The position numbers and the translations under genes were made by a program. From Chrysophaeum taylorii (Eukaryota; Sar; Pelagophyceae; Pelagomonadales; Pelagomonadaceae): 64,000 nt of DNA. Location of the stretch: the NCBI GenBank assembly GCA_029834535.1, contig JAQMWT010000415.1, forward strand, positions 1 through 64,000. Reading direction: 5' to 3'. The notes below the pieces were generated by a model. That model was not told the origin of the DNA. It saw nothing but the letters and a program-made list of their open reading frames with translations, and ran no database searches. Positions 19,801-32,099 of this stretch are shown in pieces (position 1 is the stretch's first letter; every line of letters starts with the position of its first letter).

Positions 19801-22572
19801 GTCGTTGGGACCGCAGACGCCGTCGCTGAGGTCTTCTAGCGCGTCGACGCCGACGCGGCGGCCGCAGTAAAAGAGTCCACCGTCGGGCGCCCTGACGCGC
19901 GCGCCCGCGTCGTTCGTCTCGGGCGGCGCCGGGACCTCGCGGCAAGTCGTCGCACCCTCCGAAGCGCACGAGCTCATGCTCGAGGCGCGGCTGCGGCGCC
20001 GCGGTCTGTGGTGGTGGTGGTGGTGGTGCTGCTGCTGCTGCGAACGGTCGGGGTTGTCCAAATCCCCTCGTCGACTCGCGATCTTCGCGGCCGGCGCGAC
20101 CCCGAGAAACTTGAGGGTCCCGGCGCGCACGACGACCGCCTCGAAGGCCTTTAGCGGCCGCTCGAGGGCGACGAGACTGACCGCGTCGGGGTCGGTCGCC
20201 GAAAAGGGGACGACGGGCGGCGGGACGGCGACGAGGGCGAGTTCGTCGTCGGGAACGAGGGTCCACCCCTTGGCGTGCTTGATCCAGTCGCCCGAGCGCG
20301 CGAGCTCGGTGACGACCTCCCCCGCCTGGACCTCGTCGACGGCCTGGCTCTCGATCAACGGTTCAGAGTACGCCTCGACGCGCGAAGCCGCTTTCCAGCG
20401 TCGCTGCCGCGCGGCCCCGACGAGCGTCTCGGCGCCCGCGAGGACCGGGAGCGGCGCGTGCCTCGGGCGCGCCGCCTCGGCTTTCTTCTTCTGCTTCTTG
20501 TCGTCTTCTTCTTCTTCAAAGCCGCCGCCGCCGCCGCCGCCATCGTCTTCTTCTTCTTCTTCTTCTTCTTCTTCTTCTTCAGAGCCGAGATCGGCGGGAA
20601 AAAGGGCGAGGAGCGGCGCGATGGCAGAGGCGCGCGAGGCGTTGGCCGCCGGGGAGTCGTCGGGCTTGAGCCTGATGAGGGGCGTGACGATCATGCGCCA
20701 GCCCCAGTCGGTGTTGGAGGAGTCGGTGTGCCACTTGAGCCAGAACTTTGAACAGGAGAGGAGGAGAGGCGGGGTCGGGTTCTGGCCCGGCCAGCGGCCG
20801 CGATTTCCCGAGTACTTGATGGCCGTCCCGACGACGCGGCGGCCGAGCTGGGGGTCGGAAAAGAAGGCGACGTAGTCGTGGTTTGGTTCGGTGGCGGTGC
20901 GTTCGTCGAAGACGACCTCCAAGCGCACGGCGTCCGGGACGTCGACCATAAAAACCTCGTCGGTGTTGTCGGCGTAGCGGTGCGCGCTCTCCCGGACGAT
21001 AACGGGGCCGCGGCGCACGGGCTGCTGGTGCTGCAGGGGCTTGACGAGGCGGTCGAGGTCGTCGACGGCCTTTTTCGAGTCGCGGTAGGTCTTGGCGAGG
21101 CTCGAGAGGAGGTCCTTGCCGAGGTCGGTCGCGCAGGCGGCCGTGAAGACGAGGGAGTTCGGTCCCTCGAGGAGGGAATCGAGGGCGGCGACGGCGAGCG
21201 AGACAAGAACCGCCGACCGGCAGACTCCCCTCGGATTCTCGAGGGGCGGGACGAGGACCTTTGAAAACGAGGCGCGCGCGACGAGCTCCACCCCCCAATC
21301 CGTGACCGAGCGGTCCGAGTTGAAGAACATGATTGCCCTGTCGGCTTTGATGTTGACGGTCTGCTGCCAGCACCCGGAACCCGCGGGGCCCGAGTACTTG
21401 GGGAGGCCCCAGACCGAGGAGTGCGAGGCGTCCTTGTAGAATTTGACGTAGTCGGCCTCGCTCTCGGTCGCGCATCTCGCGTCGAAGGTTATGGCGACGC
21501 TATCCGCCCCGGGAAATTCGATGAGCGTGTAGGCGCTCGCGTTGTTTTCGTAGGGGTGGGCCGTCCCAAACCGCTTGGCCTCCTCGCGGATCGCCGAGCC
21601 CGTCGGCCCCTCGACTCTCCCCGGGCGGATCGACCGCCTCGAGAGCAGATCGACGATCCCCGCCGCGACTAAGCGCGCGTCGTCGTAGGACGAAATAGCG
21701 CAGCAGGCGCGGGGCTGCTCCTCCAACCAAACGGATTTGACGTAGGCGATATCCCCCGCCGCGCCGACCGCCGCGACGTTCTCGTCGTTTTTCCGCGTCA
21801 ACGCCAGGAGGACGCCGGTCGCGGCTGGTCGTTCGCCGTCGCGATTATCGTTCGTCCGAATCCCCATCCTCACCTCGTCGCCGACCGCGGGCCGCGAGAC
21901 CGCGGGTCTTCCGCCGCTGAAGAGGGCGAGCGCGCCGGCGACGAGGCGGGCGGCGTCGTCGCGACGCGCGGTTTCTGGCGCGAGCGCGTCGCGGACGGCC
22001 GCCGAGACGCAGGCCGCGCCCGCGCTCGAGGTCGCGACCACCGACCGGAGGAAGACGAGGGTGGCGCTCGCGACGGCCGAGAGGGCGTCGGGGGTTCTGG
22101 TGATGACCACCTCTTCCTCCGACGCGGAAGCGGAAGCGACCGCGGGCGCGCCGGCGTCGGCGAGACGACGGGCTAGGAATCCGGGCTCGGGGAGGAGCCA
22201 CGGGGCGGCGGCCGCGACCGAGCCGAGGACCGCCGCGAGCGTCCGGAGTGCGGCGACGCGCGCCGCCGTTTGCGCGTAGGGGGCGTCGGCGATGCGCGCG
22301 ACGCACCGGACCATCGAGGGCGTCGCGTCGGTCGTCGCGCGCGACCTCAGCGCGCGCAGCGCGGCGCACAGCTCCCACAGCCCGGGACCACCTTCTTTCG
22401 GATGATCGGGAGGCGGCTCGGCGCCGGAGCCGCCGCCGCCGCCGCCGCTCTTGATTCGAAAACGACAGATTGCGCCTTCCATCGTGGTCGTCGTCGAGAG
22501 GCCCGGGACGCTGCCGAGGGCCCAGGTCCACGCAGGACTCGCCGTCGTCGTCGAGGAGATCGAAGGCGTCGA

Positions 22573-22607
<35 letters not shown>

Positions 22608-25600
22608 CTTTAATAATAGGGTCGACCAAAAAGCTCCCGACGCCGAGCTCGGGGCGGCGGAAAGTTTCGGTTTCGAAAGAGAGGGCGAGGTGCACCCATT
22701 TATTCTTCGGAACCGAGACCGGCCAGCTCCAGGCGGCGCGGCCGCCCTTTGCCCACCACTCGACGCGCGATTCGTAAACGGAGAGGGTCGCGCGCGGCGA
22801 AAGATCCGCCGCGTCGAGAACCGCGCAGGCGAGGCCGTCCTTCTCGCGGCGCACCCACATGCCGCAGCAGCTCCGAGTAGTGCCTGTCGTTTCGAGGCGC
22901 TGCGGAAACGCGAGGAGACCGTCGAGCGAGGGGCCGACCTCGAGTCTGCCGACGACGACGCACTCGTCCGCGACGACGTCGTCCGAGTCTTTCGCGGCGC
23001 GAGCTGCTGCCTTGCCGAGCTCGCGTTCGACCGAGGCGACGAGGTCGCGCGCGAGGGGGGTCGAGGGCCGGTGGGGAGCGAGGAGACGGCCGGCGACCAG
23101 GGTGGCCGCCGCGCGGGTTTGGGGGAAGGCCGCGAGGCGCTCGAGGAGACCGGGCGCGCCAAGCTCGAGGAGCATCGCGTCGTCCGTCGCTGGCGAGACG
23201 CGGTAGTCGAGGGCGAGAGCTCGGAGCGCCGAAGCGCGGCGCGCCCAAGACTCCCGCCCGTCTCCGGCAATCGCGAGGAGCTTCGCAACGACGCGGCGCG
23301 CGGCTTTCCGGAGCCGAGACGAGGCCGCCGGGCTGCAGCCTCTGACGTCGGCCGCGAAGTGACGGACCGAGGGATCGGTGCCTCGAAACGACCGTCCCTC
23401 GAGGACTGATTTGGCGAGGTCGAGGACGAAACCACCGCCCGAATCGAGGCGGGCCGCCACGACGTCGAGGGCCTCGGCGCGCGAGAAAGCGACGGCCGCG
23501 CGCCGCCGTCGGGCCGCCGCTATCGCCGCCGCCGACGCCGTTTCCGGCGCGACCAGGAAAGCCACGACCTGTTCGGCGGCGCAAACCTCTGGTTTCTTCG
23601 CGCTGTCCAACGAAGACGACGTCACCGGGGTCGCGACCGTCGAGGCCGAGCGCGATAGGCGGGTCGGGGCCGCGGGTCGTCGGAGGGTCGCCGCCGCGCC
23701 GAGCGAGGCCCGGGAGGAGGAGGAGGAGGCGCCGTCCGACCGCGGGCCGTCCGACGGCCGCCTCGATAGCGGAACGCGCCGCGACCGTTTCTCGGCCCGG
23801 CGCGGTGGCGCCGCGACGAGGATCGCCGCGCGCGCGGCCACGAGGACCGCCCGGCGCGGCGCTCCGCGGCAAAAGTCGCGCGCGGCCTGCCGGACGCTCT
23901 CCTCGACGACCGGCCCCGTCTGCCCGAGCTGGTGGACGAGCGCCGCCACCGCCGCGCGCGCCGCGTCCTCCTCGTCCGGGTGCGGCGGCAAGCGCTCCTG
24001 GGTGTTGTTGTTGTTGTTTTCGGAGGAGGAGGACGACAAGTCGGCGTCCTCGTCGAAGAGGGGCGAGTCGAGGAGCCTCTCGACGGCCTCGAGAGGCCGC
24101 GTGCCGTGCGACCTCGCGGCCGCCGCGACGAGCGCGAGGTCGAGGTCGCGGACGGCCGCGGAGGGCGCGATGGGCGACAGCCGCGCAGCGATCTCGAGCC
24201 TGTCGCCCGCGCCCTTCAGGACGGCCGCCGCGCACGCGACCAGCACCTGCTGGCACGCTGCGTCCTGCTTGGGCGGCGCCTCGGGAACCTCGGACAATCG
24301 CAGCACCGAGTCGAGGGTCTCGGCGAGGGTCTCGGCGCCCTCGCAGCCCGCGATAACGCGGAGGACGCTCGCGAGGGCGGCCGCGCGCCAGGCCGGGATT
24401 GTCGCGGGTTTCTCCTCGAGGCGACGCCGGAGCAAAGCCGCTTTGGGTCCGGAAACCGCGAGCCAAAAGCCGACGTCGGCGAGGTCTTCGCAGTTTTCGA
24501 GGTCGCGGCGACCCTCGAGAATAGCGAGCTTTCCCGGCGGCGGAAGGAGCCGCTCGAGGGACGCGAGGTACAACGCATCGCCTCGCGCGAGGGCCGCCGC
24601 GATGGCGCGCTCTTGGGGCGGAAGAATCATTCCGGCGCAATTCGCTTCGGCGAGACGCGCGTTCGCCGCGGTCAGCAATCGCAAGCAGGGTCCCGCGAGT
24701 TTGTCGTCGAGGAGGCCGCGTTCCGTTTCGGCAATCGCGCGCGGGTCGCAGACGTCGCCGATCCAAGTTCGCCTCGGCCCGAGGGGGACGCCGAGGGTGG
24801 CTCCGTTCAACTCGGCGCGACCCACGACCCTCCCGCGAGCCCAGGCGACGAGCGGTCCCGCGCCCCCCAAAAGCGTCCGGAGCCGCTTCGACAGCTCTTC
24901 TCCCGCCAGAACGGCGACCACCACGACGGCCTCCTCGGAGTGGAGGGCGCGCCAGATGCCGGCTTCGTCGTGGCACTGCTCGAGGCTCGGGTTGTGGTCG
25001 TACCCCCTAACCCAGGCAGCGCCCGTCGCCTTGAACGCTAAAGCCTCGCCCTCGACCCAGGCAATCGCCACGTTCCGCTGCGCGTCGCCCTCGATGCACA
25101 GCCGCCGCCGCTCGCGCCGCAGGCCCGCGTCCGCCTCGAAGAAACGCGGCGCGCTCGCGCATCGCGCCAGCCGCGACACCAGCCGCGCGCCGCGCGACAG
25201 ATCCTGCGACTCCTCCTCCTCCTCCTCCTCCGAGTCGACGCGCGCGAGGTAGCGCGTGCAGGTGGCGGCTCCGTCGTAACTCCAGAGGACGTCGTTGAGG
25301 GCGTCGTAGGCGAGGGCGCGGGGCGGCGAAGCGGAGGCCGCATCGACGGCGGCTAAGCCGCGCGCGAGGGCCGACGGCCTTCCCGAGGGTCGGGGAGGGT
25401 TTTTCCTGACGACTCGGAGACCGAAGAGCCGGTAGTCGCGGCCGTCCGAGGAGAGCTCGAGGCGGAAGAGCCAGGAGCGTTGCGCAGGGGGCTCGGGGGG
25501 GAGGTCGTCGCGCGACAGCACGGTAACCCAGCCCGAGGCGCGCGCCGGGACGACGTGGCGTCGTACTTCCTGGAGGTCCTCCTCGCGCGGTCCGACCGAG

Positions 25601-27624
25601 ACGCACGCCGATCGCACCGTGAAGCTGCTCGTCGTGCCCTGGGAGTCCTCGGGAATGAAGAGGCAGGCGAGGCGGGTCCAGTGCGGATCGGTCGTGGTCA
25701 CGTCGAGGTAGTGGGGCTCGCTTCCGTCCGACTCGTAGTAGGTCTCGTCGTCCGAGTCGGTCAAAAACCTCACGGGGTGGGCAGAATCCTCCGTGGTAAC
25801 CGCGATCGAACTGATCTCGGCGAGTGCCTCGTTTTCGCTCATCGAATCGCGCGCCGGCTCGCCGAGGAGCGCGGGGGGGGGCTGCTTCTGAAAGGCGATT
25901 CGCGCCGGCTCCCAGACTTTTTCCTGATCCTCGTTCGCGAGCATCGGCAGAGATTTTTTTTCTTCGTCTTGCCACGCGACGACGAGTTTGTTTCGCCTCC
26001 CCAGCGCGATCGTGAGAGGCCGTCCGCCGCACCCCGGCGGCCTCGGAAACCACGGCCCCCCACCAACGCGCAGCCGCGACTCCTCGATCTCCACGGTTTT
26101 CGCCTCGACGCCGTTCCCCAACGCGAATTCCCCCGACGGAGGAAGAGCCGACGACGACGACGACGACGACAAGGTCGCGGTCTCGAGCGCGACCCAGGCG
26201 CGCGCCCCGTCCCCGAGGAAGACGTGGGGGCCCGCGCAAACAACGGCGACCGGGGAAAACGAAATACTGTGCTGCTGCTCGATGGGGGCGCGGCGCGCGT
26301 CGTCGACGAGCACCCAACCCGAGCCGCCGCCGCCTCCGCCGCCGCCGTCGTCGGGAAACGCGGCGACGCCGTACGATCTGCCCGGAACCGTCCCGAAGCA
26401 GCCCGTGCCCGCCTTGACGAGGACCGTCTTGCCCTCCTCCACCTGCCGCAGCACGTAGAGGTACTTTCCATCGCACGCGAGCGAACACGCCGCGGCGCCG
26501 CTTATCTTCGAGGAGGAGGGGGAGGAGGAGGGGGCGAACTCGTCGAGCTCGAGCGCGGCACAAGCCGAGACGGGCGTAGGGAGCGTCGCGCCTCTGGTCG
26601 TCGTCGCCGCGCGTCGCCGCCGCTGCTGGAAGACCAATTTTTCGGCGAGGTCCCAGACACCCGCATCCACTGCCTCGAGCCGCTCGTCGAGGGCGACGCG
26701 CATGCACGCGGCCACGTCCCCGCGCGCGATCCCGAGCGCGAGTTTCGTCGCCAGCGCGGTCCCGACCTGCCCGACCTCCTCGCACCGGTTCGCCGCGGCG
26801 AGGACCTCGGGGCTGCGGAACCACTTTTTCCAGTCCTCGCACCGCGGCGCGAGGGCGAGGTACAGCCGCAGCCGCCGGGCCAGCCGGGCGCCGCCGTCGG
26901 CACCGGCGTCCTCCTCGAGCTCGACGAGCGCCGCCGTCGCGTCCAAGTTCTCGATTTCTTCGTTCTTACGATTTTTATGATCCTCCTCCTTTACCGGGGG
27001 CTGCCAGGCCGCCGCTCGGTCCAGGCCCGAGGCCATGTCGCGACGCGCAACGCGTTCCAGCTTCCGCCGACACGCCTCGAGCTTCTCGAGGCCGAAATCC
27101 GACCCGCGGGAAGGTATTCTCGACGACGAGGCCTCGGGGTCGAGCGCGAGCGCGAGTCCCGTCAGCTCGCACGGCTCGGGGACAGGATCCCGCGCCGGCT
27201 CGGACACGGGGACCACGAGGTCCACGAGGTGCTCGTGCGCACCCTCTTCGGCCTCCTCGACCTCACCGATATCCGCCTCCTCGTCGCTCCAGTCAGCCGC
27301 GAGCAACTTGGAAACCGCGGGACCCGCGCGCCGCCCGGCGTCGCACAGCCACGCCTCCCACGCCGCGAACGCCAGCAGCGCCGACGCGTCCCCGTAACTC
27401 CCGCTGCGCCCTAATTCCGCCCGCGCCGCCGCCACGCACTGCGACACCACCTTCCGAAACCGCCGTTTCAACACGCGCGACAACAACGCAACCCCCTTGG
27501 ACACGAGCCGCAACTCCCGTCGCTCGCCGAACTTGGAGCCGACGCCCCGCACAAATAACCACCACGCCCGACGCACCTTCCGCTCCAACACCGCCGCGAC
27601 CACTACCCCCAGCGACCGATCCAT
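13882..27624 (-). CDS. Giant HECT-type E3 ubiquitin ligase (HECTD4-like), 4558 aa, 2 exons
   Basis: Exon 1 (27624-14066) is a 13.6-kb uninterrupted frame; a 66-nt GT-AG intron (14000-14065) leads to exon 2 (13999-13882). Unspliced, the protein would stop after VDSYLP, before the catalytic cysteine. Splicing gives YLPFAHTCAFAIDLPAY and a proper HECT tail, with the catalytic Cys at ~4525. Other parts, with rough positions: an N-terminal module with KYLYVLR and GTGCFGTVPGRSYGV (~460); a LamG/concanavalin-like fold (~1570-1710); two CUB-like units (HPYENNASAYTLIEFPG ~2020 and HRYADNTDEVFMVDVPD ~2210, each closing in DWG); a ZZ-like zinc finger (CNNCDFDYCHRCYEAR ~2750); a clear SPRY domain (~3050-3215) and weaker SPRY-like pieces near ~2850 and ~3900-4010; HECT (~4200-4558). 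Long Glu, Ser, Asp, Asn and His runs separate the domains. HECT ligases pass ubiquitin from an internal Cys to substrate; the target is unknown. HECTD4 is the closest architecture I recall. Confidence 0.92.
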
Positions 27625-28185
27625 CTCACTCTTCGGACACTTCCATCGCTTGCTGCTTGCTGCTAGGAGAGTGAGTAGAGAGTCCCCTCTTTGGAAAGGA
27701 AAAGAAAGGAAAGGGGGAGCCTACTAGAAATCTTGTCCCGATGATTCACGGTGGCGGCCGGGGTCGTCGGCGGGGAACGACCCTCCACTTTCGCTCGTGT
27801 TGGTTGTCCCCCCCCCTGCGCTTCCTGCTGCGCAGAGGACGCGAATCCTAAAAGAAGCGCTGACGACTTTTTTTCTCTTTCTTTCTTTCTTTCTTTCTTT
27901 CTTTCGACGGACCTCGGAGCATCGGCGGCGGCGGCGGCGGCGGCGGCGGCGGGCGGTCATGGGCCCCATCCAAGACCCAACATACTTTTTTTCGGATATG
28001 TGAAGATTACGATGCCTTAATATTTTAATCTACTCCTCTCTCGAGTAGTAGTATGATGTTGATGATGTGGCTCATAAATACTTGTACTCTTTTGGGGAGG
28101 TCGAGAATCTTCGCGAGGCCCCTGTTGGGGCCCCTAGGATATTATTGAACCACCACCAAGAAGAATACAAATTTCGTGGCGCAAA
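27625..28185. promoter_or_regulatory. Divergent intergenic promoter region, HECT / secreted protein
   Basis: This 561-bp gap lies between two divergently transcribed starts and must hold both promoters. It contains a purine-rich GGAAAAGAAAGGAAAGG stretch near the HECT start, a CTTT microsatellite (~27865-27905), a CGG triplet run (~27920-27952) and then AT-richer DNA. No convincing coding frame and no clear TATA box are seen. Confidence 0.5.
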
Positions 28186-29394
28186 ATGATGATCAAGGCA
28201 CTGTTAATGTTAGTCGCAGGATCGCACGCAGAGGAGCCTGCTGGTGGTGCCGTCCGCGAGTACCTCAGCGAGGTGTATCCCGCGGGCCGCGACTCAATCG
28301 CGCGCGCCAACGCCTCAACCCTCATAAATCTCTTCATGTCGCTCGAGTACTTGCTTGGCGATGGCCCAGCGAGGTACCGCATCTGCGTTCCCGGCTCGGC
28401 CAAAGGCACGACGACGCGCACCATCTACCGCGACCTTCTCGCGACCAATTCGACGACCGATCAGCTCGTGCTCGGCGCGCGCGCCTGGGCCTCGAGAGGC
28501 AACGCCGACGATCCCGAGTGGGTGAGCACCGCCATGCGCGCGAGCCGCGGCCACGTCGAGGTGACTCACTACAGCGGCGACTCGCATTTTCAAGGTGGCG
28601 ATTTCCTCGACAGAGGAGTTGCATCGACGTGGTACTTTCATCGCCGCGGCACCGGCGTGTTCTACGCCGTCGGCCACGCGGTCGCGTTTGCGAACAAAAA
28701 CCAGGCACTCATGATGCTCCTCGAGGACCTGCGCCCGGACGATGCGCAGCTCTTCGACTCGCTCTTCGAAGCCGACCATCAGTATCTCATCCAAGCGATC
28801 GCGTCGACGATCGTTCTCGACCCGACGTCGCGAAAGTCGTGCGAAGAGGTAGACCTCGCGTGCCGCTACTGGTACATCCTCGATGACTACTACGACGAAA
28901 TGATGATATGGGCTGCGCGTCGGCTGGGCTACGAGACTTTGATATTCGCGGCGAGCCCTATCAGCTCGGTCGAGACTTGTTGCGAATTCGAGCTCGTCGA
29001 CCTCCGCCTTCCCGAGGCGGAGTGGATGTCGGCGGCCATGCAATTGAAATATCCGTTCCTGGACGAATACGGCCTCACAAAACTCGATTTTTTTTACGAC
29101 GCCTGGTATCGGTACGTTCAAGACCACGACATTATCACCATGAGAGACCCCCTCAATGACGACATCTCGGAACCCTGCCTCTTCAACGCCACTGGACATT
29201 TGTATTGCGCGACAAGTCGCTCATCAAAATTCCAAAACGCACCCATGTGCTGGGGGTCGTGGGACCCTGCGCAGGCCCCACTGTACATATCCGCCGACGA
29301 CCCCGAGACGACGTCGCGCGTGGCTCGCCTCTCGACCCAATTCAGAGAGCACCATCACCTCAAAGCCAGCCAAGACGGCTGGCCATGCCTATAG
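28186..29394 (+). CDS. Secreted protein of unknown family
   Basis: A 402-residue single-exon protein. The N-terminus MMIKALLMLVAGSHAEEP looks like a short signal peptide cut after HA, so the protein likely enters the secretory pathway. It has four or five possible N-glycosylation sites (for example NAS, NST, NAT) and paired cysteines (SVETCCEFE), fitting an extracellular or lumenal protein. I see no known catalytic motif. A tract rich in Trp, Tyr and Asp (CRYWYILDDYYDEMMIWAAR) is striking. GC-rich codon use matches the host genes, and no frameshift is seen, so it is probably a functional host gene. It shares a divergent promoter region with the HECT gene. Confidence 0.75.
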   Translation: MMIKALLMLVAGSHAEEPAGGAVREYLSEVYPAGRDSIARANASTLINLFMSLEYLLGDGPARYRICVPGSAKGTTTRTIYRDLLATNSTTDQLVLGARAWASRGNADDPEWVSTAMRASRGHVEVTHYSGDSHFQGGDFLDRGVASTWYFHRRGTGVFYAVGHAVAFANKNQALMMLLEDLRPDDAQLFDSLFEADHQYLIQAIASTIVLDPTSRKSCEEVDLACRYWYILDDYYDEMMIWAARRLGYETLIFAASPISSVETCCEFELVDLRLPEAEWMSAAMQLKYPFLDEYGLTKLDFFYDAWYRYVQDHDIITMRDPLNDDISEPCLFNATGHLYCATSRSSKFQNAPMCWGSWDPAQAPLYISADDPETTSRVARLSTQFREHHHLKASQDGWPCL

Positions 29395-31020
29395 CTGCGC
29401 TCGAAGAAAAAAGAGCCTCTATGTCCTGCTTTATTCGTCTCCAGGTCTGCTTCGCTTACGTGGGCTCGCGGCCCACATACGTTCTCGTGCTTTACGTCCT
29501 GCCCGCCAGCTACTAGCAACTTCTTCCTTCTACTCCCAGACACGCGGGGACTTTAGTCCTGCCACCTTCCCACTTCGTGCCACGGGTGCGCATCATTAGG
29601 CGGAACACCCACACCGGCTTACCAACCACGGGCGAACTGCGTCATACGTCGTCGTCCTCGTTGCACTCTTGTTGTTGTTGTTGTTGGAAAAAACGAAATA
29701 AAAAATTGGAAGGGAGGCATTCGCGAATCCGTCGTTTCAGCCTCCGACACTTTAATGGACATCTCTTAAACCCGAGCCGCACGAAAAAAGTGGCTCGTTT
29801 TCTTGGCGGGAGAAGCACCGCGTCCGAAAAAGTCCTTGTCGGCGTTACGAGTGCGTCAGACCGTGACGCCTAAACGCAGCGACATCCAAGCTTGCATTCA
29901 TTCTGACGTTCAAGCCCACACCCAGCCACATGGGCAAGCGCGCACCCTCTCCTCCAGGCAATAATAAAAAGCTTACTGGCAAGTCCGCCAAGCGCGTTGC
30001 CCGAGCGAGCCCGCAACCACGCAAGGGGCCATGGACCTAGTGAGCGAACCAAATTTCATGCCATCCGAGTTATCCAACGCCGCTCGTGTCGCAAAACTAT
30101 TTCGTGTTGCTCCTCGTCTTCCTCTTCTTCTCGCTGTCATTTTCCAAGGCTCAAGAGACGAGTCCGAGAACGTAGAGCGTGCTATTTGTGCGGTGAGGCT
30201 ATTCGGCCGACCTTACTAGCCCGTAGTCTCGGTCTTGTCGCTCATCTTTTTCTCTGTCGTGCTGGCCTCATCAGTTAAGTGTACGTAGTCTCGGTCATCG
30301 TGCCCATGCTCAGCATCATAGTCTGCAATGGCATCGCTGCGTTTGACGTCAACAAGAGGCACCCCTTGCGGTCGATCTGATGAATTGTCGATGCCTGTGG
30401 CAGAGCAGCACTCTTATCCTTATATCCTGGTGCGCGTGGGCGCTGATGCCTCAGTCCGAGTTCCAGGATTGAACAGCCACTTGGAACCTCTCGAGTAAGG
30501 CAAGGGTCACCCAGCACGCAGCCGCCTGCCTCGCGGCAAAGTCGACCGAGGTCGCCGCGGCGTACGGGAATGTCAGTTGCTTTTGGTTGGAGTCGCTCGA
30601 ACACAGCCGGACTTTCGAGCAAGAGCTGGACGCAACAAAAAGTTACGTACGCATTAAAGGTACGCACGCATCAACGGGCACCTCTCGACTTTAGCGACGT
30701 CTGACAACTCCATGACGCCACCCGCACCTTCTCGGGCCGATGCGTCGCCCTTGACCATCGCGTTGTTGTTCGCGCCCTCTGCAACACGTCACTGCAGCGG
30801 CAACGCGCCCTCCCAGAGGCGTGAGCACAGCATCAGCACCGGGCACCTGTCAACACGAATGTGATGCACAGCTAGCACCACCGGCAGTCTGTCGGCAGGT
30901 GAGACGATGGCGAGTTCTAAGGCGGCTGCACTCTAGCGCAATATTATCTCTGAGCCACCACGACACCCCAAATCACAGCCTCCAGAACGGTCGTGCATCC
31001 TTTTGTTTCACCAAGACGCC
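29395..31020. other. Long intergenic stretch without a supported gene
   Basis: About 1.6 kb. Just after the secreted-protein stop is a small hairpin (GTGGGC TCGCG GCCCAC, ~29460-29476) that may lie in its 3' UTR. A minus-strand frame of 130 codons at 30275-30667 has no recognisable motif and I do not call it. A GTT triplet run lies near 29665-29685. No tRNA or rRNA was seen. Confidence 0.5.
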
Positions 31021-31122
31021 CGATGACCCCGACTAGGTCCCGCATACTTATCTACGCCCGTCAGGCACATCCCTCCTTCATGCCCTCCACACACACCCCC
31101 CTCTTAGCAGTCGACATTTAAA
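31021..31122 (-). repeat. Direct repeat bounding helicase copy 3 (left unit)
   Basis: From CGATGACCCCGACTAGGTCC through GCCCGTCAGGCACATCCCTC to AGCAGTCGACATTTAAAGAC this matches 32149-32275 in the same orientation. The two copies flank the third helicase remnant and its tail repeats like terminal direct repeats, or as units of a tandem array. Confidence 0.75.
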
Positions 31123-31455
31123 GACAGGCCAAGTTCACCTAGTCCCAATCTCTAACCCCAGTAAGTTCACCTAACCCCAGTAAAGTTCACCTGGTCAGTT
31201 AAGTTCACCTAGTCCAAATCTCTAACCCCAGTAAGTTCGGCGTAAACCCACTCGTGTTCACACCACTCCTTCGAGCTCGTCGCTCTCGCCTCCGCCAATC
31301 TAAGCTGCTTTGATCCGCACACGCCGCTAATCTTTGAGTTTACTCTAAAACCCCCAGTAAGTTCACCTGGCCCCAGTAAGTTCACCTGGTCACTCAGTTC
31401 ACCTAGTCCCAATCTCAAACCCCAGTAAGTTCACCTGGTCCCAGTAAGTTTACCT
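31123..31455 (-). repeat. GAACTTACTGGG tail repeats, array 3
   Basis: On the plus strand the units read CCCAGTAAGTTCACCT, alternating with AGTCCCAATCTCTAACC. On the minus strand this is the same 3' tail that follows helicase copies 1 and 2. It is the longest array of the three, interrupted by about 100 bp of other sequence near 31245-31340. Confidence 0.83.
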
Positions 31456-32080
31456 TTAGTGCGCGTGTAGACGCCGGGAGGGGGCTTATCGGTGTTGCGG
31501 AGCACGTGTGGGGTAGGGTGGAGTCGTCGACTCAGAAGAGCATATTCTCGGGGTTGCCGATCGACAGAGAGCCACGTAGAGCTGGACGTGACAGAAGACG
31601 GGCTTGTGGGCAAGAGGACGCGGACCTCGCGGGGCGTCTGGCCCTGGCTCTTGTTGATCGTTTGGCGCAGGCGGGCCTTAAGGGATACAGGTTGGAGGAG
31701 CCTCGGTGACAACGACACGATCAATCATGTATCTGGTACCGTTGCAGTGGCCGTGCGACGGGCCGAGGTTGCGAAGACTTTAAGCTCGCGATCAAAGTCA
31801 GCATGCCGTTGGTTGTCAGGGAGTTCAAAACTCGACTGTAAAGAGCGAGGCGTCGTCTTCCGACCCAACCTAGTCGGCCGAAAAGAACTCCGACGCCTCG
31901 TCTCCGGGAAAAAAAGGCCGCGGTCATGCGCGCGTTGTCAGCATCGACAACATCGTTTCCACGGGGCGTGAGAATGGCGCGCTGAAAGAGCCGCCGCGGG
32001 TCGTGGAAATAGTCTGCGAGGTCGCCACAGACGGCTTGGAGGATCAATGTCTGGCTCGCGCGCCTACATGATCCTTACCC
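31456..32080 (-). pseudogene. PIF1/Helitron-type helicase C-terminal remnant, copy 3
   Basis: Minus-strand counterpart of copies 1 and 2. It reads MILQAVCGDLADYFHDPRRL, FQRAILTPR, DVVDADNARMTAAF, SLTTNGM, then in another frame RLRQTINKSQGQTPREVRVL. Frameshifts and a stop separate the blocks, so it is a dead fragment. The border CGATTTAGGGTAAGGATCATG is conserved at its 5' end (~32070-32090). The Rep nuclease half of a Helitron is absent. Confidence 0.82.
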
Positions 32081-32099
32081 TAAATCGGGGGACTAACGT

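Noticed and set aside
22270-23409. Long plus-strand open frames opposite the HECT gene (also 14975-16270, 25480-27414, 23378-25252)
   Set aside because: They are antisense to a domain-rich coding exon in very GC-rich DNA, where stops are rare on all frames. Their translations are Arg/Ala/Ser-rich without motifs.
29577-29873. Plus-strand 98-codon frame with a Cys run
   Set aside because: The Cys run comes from a GTT triplet repeat, and nothing else looks protein-like.
30275-30667. Minus-strand 130-codon frame in the intergenic region
   Set aside because: No motif, no neighbouring exon, and composition typical of chance frames.
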